Source: Planococcus citri
Taxonomy: Eukaryota; Arthropoda; Insecta; Hemiptera; Pseudococcidae
Assembly (NCBI RefSeq): GCF_950023065.1
Contig: NC_088681.1
Location: 33,452,836-33,516,835 of the forward strand
Direction: 5' to 3'
DNA: 64,000 nt
The notes beneath the pieces were generated by a model. That model was not told where the DNA came from. It was given only the letters and a program-made list of their open reading frames with translations, and searched no databases. The translations under genes were made by a program, and so were the position numbers. Below, piece by piece: positions 57,942 to 64,000 of this stretch (positions are counted from its first letter, which is position 1; each line of letters opens with the position of its first letter).

Positions 57942-59790
57942 TGTTGATTTGGAATTGGGATGAAAAGAAAGAAAATAGAAGCAATGTAAATGGAGAACAT
58001 GGGAAGTGAAGAGATTGCAGCAATGATCATCTGGAAAACGTTTCTGAAATTACCTACTTCCGTTGTAAATTTTGGAGAAAAGGAGAAAAAGGTGTATGCA
58101 GTTTATTTCGTTTATACCTGCCTATGTGGTAGGCATCTAACTGAAAGAATGATATTAAAACTTCGTTCCAATACTTCTGATAACATTGGCGAACTTGTTC
58201 TTATTTTATTTTAGTATTGTTCTTTCGGGAAGTCATCGAGTTATGTATTTTGTTTTTTTCCATTCACTATCGCAGCGAGCAATGGTTTAAATATTCCCAA
58301 ACGCTATCTTATCGATACATATTTTTAGTTATTTTTTACGACTTTCTTAGCTTAAAAATTCTTCCAAATTTTCAATTTTTTTCGGTTTTCACTTCGGCAT
58401 TTTTTTTTTTTTTTTTTTTTTTTTAGATTGAGGGGTACTTCTAACTTGAAATAAAAATTCACAAAAAAGTTGAAGGTATGTGCCTTATATTTCGTATAAA
58501 TACATAAAATAAAAATTCAAGATGTTGCCTATATGAAGTGAACTGAACCTCAAAATTTCTGAGGTAGCTGGGGTGATTGCCCGAATAAATCCTAAACCAG
58601 ATAAATCTTACTTCAAGTATCGTTCAAGTTTAAGTTTTTTTATCTGTATCATAAAAATTGTCAATTGTATGTTTTTTTGTTTTTTTTTCTTCAAAAAATT
58701 GAGTCTCAAATTTTGTAAATATTTTATCTTTTCACAGAAAAGTTATTTTCTGTTGAAAGCATTGAATTTTGAAAAAAAAAATGAAAAATGAAAATAATGT
58801 GTAACTCAAGTAATTTTTAAAAAGTTGCCAAATGAATGAACAAGATGCGTCGAAAAGTATACATTTTTTTTTTTTTTAATAGAACTGTTTGGGTAGAACC
58901 GAAATTTACTAACTTATTCTCAAATTTTTAAATTTCAGTTTTTGGCAAAAAGTGCGGATAACAAAAATAATTGCTCAAACCGTTACCATTCTACGAGTAG
59001 GTATACAATTTAGTCAATTTTAGAATTGCGATAAGTATTTTTTTTCAAAATCTGTTCGTAGTTCCTTAAATTAGCAAGTTAGGCAAAAATTCATCTGAAA
59101 AGATGTTAATTTTTTGACATTCTACCCACTCTTGCGATCAAAAATAAATTTTGACCTTTACTTTTTTGAAATGGAAAACTTCGCCATTTCAATTTTAAAG
59201 ATAGGTAACACCTTCATCCTTCGTGTAGCATTTATTTTTAGTGGTACATAGAACTCGGTTGCATCCAAGTCTTCTGAGGCTGAATCGTTTTACTTTCGAC
59301 TGAAATGCTAAATGAGTGAGCTTTAAGGAAACAAATTTCGAAAAAATTCCTTCCTTTTGGAGAGGGCGGGGGAAGGGCAGAAAAATCAAATCGAGAAAAT
59401 TTCATTTTGAAAAAAAAATCCCTTTATTTCTATGTACTTTTTCTTCCGACACTTACATTGTGGGAGAGGGAGGAGAATTCTTCCACTTGGGGTTATACAA
59501 ATGAAATTCCTATCATTTTACGAAGCATTGCCAGCTTACATTAGATTTCGGATTTTCGGATTTTAGCTTAAGATAGGTACGTTTAGAATCTCTGATTTAT
59601 GAAAATTGATACCTAGTTGGTTGGTATGACAAATAATCAAATTTCTTTGATACCTACTTACTTCATCTCTGGATGAATTTCCGGGCGATGTTTGGATTGT
59701 AAAGTTGTTTTTAAACAATGCGCTAAATTAATTTGCGGAAACTCATTTTGTAAGTTGATAACTGTTGAAGTTATCCTAACGTTCTTGGTG
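57942..59790. other. AT-rich non-coding stretch with long T run
   Basis: Includes a ~24-base T run at 58401-58424. Frames are short and low-complexity. No gene or element recognised. Confidence 0.5.
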
Positions 59791-60560
59791 TTGATTTCAT
59801 AAACGTTTTCTTCTCTCGTTCGTCGTATGTATCCGAAGTGAAACTCTTCAACGAATTATCCTTCGATTGAAAACTTTCCTATCTCGTATTATACGTTGAG
59901 TTTTCGCTTCGTAAAGATTTTCCACGTATAGTTTTAATCTTATTTTAGCGAGTTTTGTTGCAGTAGGTATACGTATCGCAATTCGCAATACCTATACCTA
60001 CTTATAGTGCAGTCGAAAAAGAAAAAAAATCAGCTTGGGCTTAAAAATATGGCAGCGGCGTGGGTATATAAATCATGGTTAAATCATAAATGACTAGCAG
60101 ATAAATTTTTTTCGTAGATTGAACCCTTCTTTGGTACACGAACAAAGCAACATAAAAGAAACATTGTTTCTGTTTGCAACTTAAAATGACTCCTAAAGTA
60201 CCACCAGTTGGTTCATGAGCGGTAATTTTTATTACGTGCATAGTTTTATTGCCGTACATTACTTAGTCTCATTGCAGTATTTTACATTTTTCTATTTTCA
60301 GCAGTTCACCGTACCCATAACTTTTTAAATGTTTGGCTGTCGAACCGGTACCACGAACTCTCTTCGGTGACAGCGTCTCTTGCTGCATTTTTTTGTACCC
60401 TTTTCGTTTTCGGTATCTTTCTGTCTCTCTCGTACTGTCTTTATGACTTCGACTCAAACGTGATGCAAGATTTAAACAATATGCTCTTTTCTTAGAAACC
60501 AACAATTTGGCGCGAAAAAAACCGTCATGTTCCGGTCATTCTGTACTTAGTACATACGTA
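59790..60560. other. moderately GC-richer, unique stretch
   Basis: Unique sequence including GTCGAACCGGTACC at about 60339, close to but not matching the GAACCGGTTC palindrome. The 78-codon minus-strand frame (60269-60505) is Arg/Lys-rich with no domain. Confidence 0.3.
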
Positions 60561-63040
60561 TACTTAGATAGAATATGTAATGGAAATATTTTTACCATAC
60601 GGATTGATAAGTGGAACCATATATAACGTCGATACATAAGTGTCTTTTTTGGTAACTCGTTGAATGAATTATCTATCCTATGTGTCGACAATGACTACCT
60701 ACTTGAAATGTTTTTGGAATGGCTAAAAAATACGATACGATAAATTTTGGTCATTTTTGTAGATAAAACAGCATTTTGGCGTTTTTCGTACATTTCCACT
60801 TGGTGGTTATTTTTTGCATTACCATTGTATAGTACAAATGTGATCACAAGTTCTACCTGCTGTGGTCGCTTTATGGACATAATTTTCAAAGTTGATGTCT
60901 TTCTTTTTCCTTTCTTTCAATTTTTTTTTTAAATTCAAATTTTCGTGTTTAAAAATGTTTTTTTTTGGAATGAAATGATCATTTTTTAATCGGGTGAGAA
61001 TATTAATTTAATTCATTTCAGTATTCCTTTTTATATCATAAGTTCAACATTATGAATTAATTAGGGTAGGTGAATCGTAAATCCGAGAAGATGGATTAAA
61101 AAACGTACTTCAGGTATTTTTTCATAAGTTGAAAATCTCAAATTGGAAAAAATCTAAAATTTCCTGGTTTGTTCCACAAAAGTAACCTTACTATAAAAAT
61201 TTATCAAATCTCCAAAAAGTTCTTCTCAAATCAGTTATGACCACTTTTAAGCCAATTCATGAGCCTCCTGCAAAAATACATGCAAATCAAATAGACGTGT
61301 TTTCTGGAACGATTACAGTATTCTGAAGAAATGCCTAACTTTTTCTGGACATTCAGGATTGGCCTAAACGTGGTCTTAAATTGGTTCGATAAGCAAAATT
61401 CAGGAGGAAGGGACGAAGGGAGTAAGTTTCTGCCTAAATAGATAATTCTGAGACCTTCTTCAATTTCTAGGAGAATAACTTGCAAACAAAATTTTTGGAT
61501 AATTTCAGTCATTTTGAAAAATTTACCAAAAGTCAAAAATTATGTACGCTTGGCTGCTCAAAATTTGGTTCTGAAATGTGAGTGACATGCTTTTTCAGGG
61601 ATGCTAAAAATGTAAAGTTTTTGAAATAGTATTTTTTCAATAAAAACCAATATTAGTTTGCTTTCTATTACATATTATTTTTAAATGCAACGTGATTTAT
61701 TATTTCTAGTCGATCGCGAAATCTCCTGCAAGATATCGATTTTTTCCATAAATTTTCGAAAATTTTCTAAACACAATGAAATTATGAAAATTGCGAATTA
61801 GATAGCTGAAAATTCTACAACAGAAAAGTAATTTATAACTGCATTTTTCAAAAGTAAAGTCATGTAAATCCAGCCTCGGGGAGCATCGTTGTGGGATGTT
61901 TTGAACTTGCACGCGGTCGGATCGTTGGCGTCCTTGGTTTTTATTTTCTTGGACCGTGTTGTATATACTTACGTTGTAATTTCTTGCAATCTTTGAAACT
62001 TTTTATTGAATAATTTATAGGACACTTGATTGACGTGTATTGTATGAAAATATTGTTGCTAGGTACCTCTGAAACTTCCTTACACAATCATCACTTAATC
62101 CAGAAAAAATATCATTGAAAAAATCATGCATAAAAAACACATGTTTGCTCTTCTCTGCAGAATAATATGGATCCAAATTTTTGCCGAAAATTTTCTCGTC
62201 CCAATCGTGTAATAGATTTTTTGGACTCAATTTTGTTTGAAATGTCATTGAAAGTTGTTTCAACTACTTTGATCTTTTTTGCCTTTAAATATGGCGAAAT
62301 TTCAATCTTTTTCATTTTTTAAAAATGGCACTGTAAGAGTCAAGTTGAAGTTCACATCGAGCAGTGAATGTTCGCGTAAAAATCTTGAAAACAGAGGGAA
62401 ATCAAATCACCTATCCAAGTCAATTTCGAATTCAATTTATGAAAGTTGATGAAAAATTCAAAATCTTGTCAGTTTTAAAAATCATACCTGTGGAAATTAT
62501 GAAAGTTTTGTTTGGACGGAGAAGAGGATCAGTGGGGGGGGGGGAGTATTTTTTTCATTCATTTTATTAAAATCAGTGATTTTCGACGATGATCTCAAAG
62601 TAAAAATTTCCAAGTCTCGCGTCATCTTGCTACATTAATTTTCTATTCTTCAATTCAACTGATTTAACCCTTCCTCTATTGCAAATAACTACCGTCGTCG
62701 CTGACTCGTGTCAATGATATCATGTTTTAATTTATTTACGAGGTGAACAGAGCATTGCTTCTAGGAAAATTATTGGGCCCAATTGTTGTAGCGTCTGCTC
62801 GATGATTCATTTCGCGGTCGAAAATTTGATGATACGGAGGTCGGCTTGAGACTTGATCTATCTAGAGATATCTGTTCAGGAGAAAAAATTGCCATTTAGC
62901 GGAACAAATGTGAATAAGGAGGTGATGGAAAAAGGGGGGGTCGAGAAGCTCTGAATTGATTATTCGTATTCCTTAAGTTTGTTTAAATATTACGTTGGCG
63001 TCATTGGTGGGACGAGAATGAAAGAACATATTCGATTTTT
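60561..63040. other. AT-rich non-coding stretch, nothing recognised
   Basis: Short frames only. A 9- to 10-base G run lies near 62535. Minus-strand text near 61500 weakly resembles the repeat at 36181-36450. Confidence 0.5.
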
Positions 63041-63043
63041 TTA

Positions 63044-63063
63044 GGGGGAGGGGAGGGGAGGGG
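63044..63063 (+). other. G-quadruplex-forming motif
   Basis: GGGGGAGGGGAGGGGAGGGG: four runs of four or more G separated by single A loops, the arrangement expected to give a very stable parallel quadruplex. It stands alone in AT-rich sequence. Confidence 0.8.
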
Positions 63064-63069
63064 AGAGGA

Positions 63070-64000
63070 TGCAAAAGTTCATAGAACAGAACTATTGAGT
63101 TGATTTCAGTGGGCACTATTTTTTTTATACCGGGACTTCGTTTCTTCAGTCATTGTGTAATTATTCAGATCTCCATTTTGAATATCAATGTTCATGAGGT
63201 ATTCTTCGTGTTTTTGGGCGGGGGAGGAGACAGGTAGGAAGAAAATATTCCAATCCGAATTCTCGAATGTTCGGAAAATTCTGATTTTATATCATTCACA
63301 AAATAAAAATTTTGGCAAATTCTGTGCCTTGAAAAACCTCCCTCTCAATTCCAAACCAATTTAAGGAATTCAATTGAACTCTTAAGAAACAACAAAAAAT
63401 TCACGTCATTCGTGTAGATAGGTACCTGATAAGTGGTCATACTGGTCATACACCCATTGATGGAAAATTCTCAAAACCAGCTCTCTGATTTGGTAAACAA
63501 CCGGATAAAATACACTACATACACAAAAAACGTAATTACACGCGAATAAAATAGAGAAAAGAACTACGAAAACGATCTAGGTATGGTATCAAGAATCAAC
63601 CTACCTGTACCGATTAGTTATAATTTTCACATGTCACTTTTTTTTACGGTGGCGCGCATGGGGATTACGTGAGGTGGTAATTTGTTTTGATAATAATTCA
63701 TGATTGTGTTTTGTCGGTACATACATTTATACGAAACACTATGTGGTATTATTAAATTGCGTCGAATTACTTATTTGGCAATATTGTTATCATCGCACGT
63801 GTGGCGAAAAGATTCAAATTGACCGTATCAACAATTATATTTAAAATACACGATGTTTGAAGCTTTTTTATCCCAAGATAAGCTCGACCCATGGCGAAAT
63901 AAATTTACCATATTTGTAATAAAATATCGTAGGTACTGTTTCCGTCATCCGCCATTCAATTAATATCTATAGTTGTTACTGATGAATGACGACTTGGTAT
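63070..64000. other. AT-rich non-coding end of the window
   Basis: No supported gene or repeat. GGCGCGCATGGGG near 63652 is a small CpG-rich patch. Confidence 0.5.

Noticed and set aside
1..64000. CRISPR array, rRNA or telomeric TTAGG repeats
   Set aside because: The regularly spaced 18-bp motif lacks identical long repeats and has 140-180 bp spacers, so it is not CRISPR. No rRNA signature blocks or TTAGG arrays were seen.

Overview
The window looks like about 64 kb of nuclear non-coding DNA from an AT-rich eukaryote, most likely an arthropod. Evidence for this: no operons or Shine-Dalgarno-led genes; very short open frames with stops in every frame; long poly(T)/poly(A) runs; several short non-autonomous DNA transposons; and a constant background of TACCTACC/GTAGGTA and TACGAGTA/TACTCGTA words. 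I associate that word usage with hemipteran insect assemblies such as mealybugs or aphids, but this is an impression, not an identification.

I find no protein-coding gene, tRNA, rRNA or CRISPR array that I can defend. The longest frame (202 codons, minus strand, 15176-15784) is probably incidental. The window is best read as intergenic or long-intron sequence in which GC-richer, apparently unique islands (about 5.4-7.6, 15.2-16.6, 21.2-21.8, 24.6-25.0, 26.5-27.0, 29.3-29.8, 34.4-35.8, 46.8-47.8, 51.0-51.5, 55.0-55.85, 56.8-57.4 and 59.8-60.5 kb) alternate with AT-rich, repeat-derived stretches. The islands hold the candidate regulatory sites: CRE-like TGACGTCA, the palindrome GAACCGGTTC, and a CCAAT/GC-box patch at 16.1 kb.

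The repeats are the informative part. Clear or likely mobile elements are: a hAT-type MITE at 52270-52823 with 11-bp terminal inverted repeats and a perfect 8-bp target duplication; a mariner-type MITE at 57730-57939 with ~40-bp inverted repeats and TA duplication; a 917-bp element at 48899-49815 with long inverted repeats and a possible ATGA duplication; a foldback family at 32.6, 37.5 and 45.8 kb; and a nested inverted-repeat complex at 38.2-40.95 kb flanked by two hairpins that share a GC-rich loop core. Several tandem duplications (periods 44, 78, 94, 251 and ~314 bp) are also visible.

The most unusual signal is an 18-bp motif, ATGGTAGCAGAGCAGTGG, present 11 times in three clusters (22.0-24.6, 35.8-36.1 and 55.9-56.7 kb). 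Its flanks are much less conserved, the spacing is 139-183 bp, and the copies tend to point inward from GC-rich islands. It could be a transposase-type subterminal repeat, a DNA-binding site array, or a conserved core of an uncharacterised repeat family.
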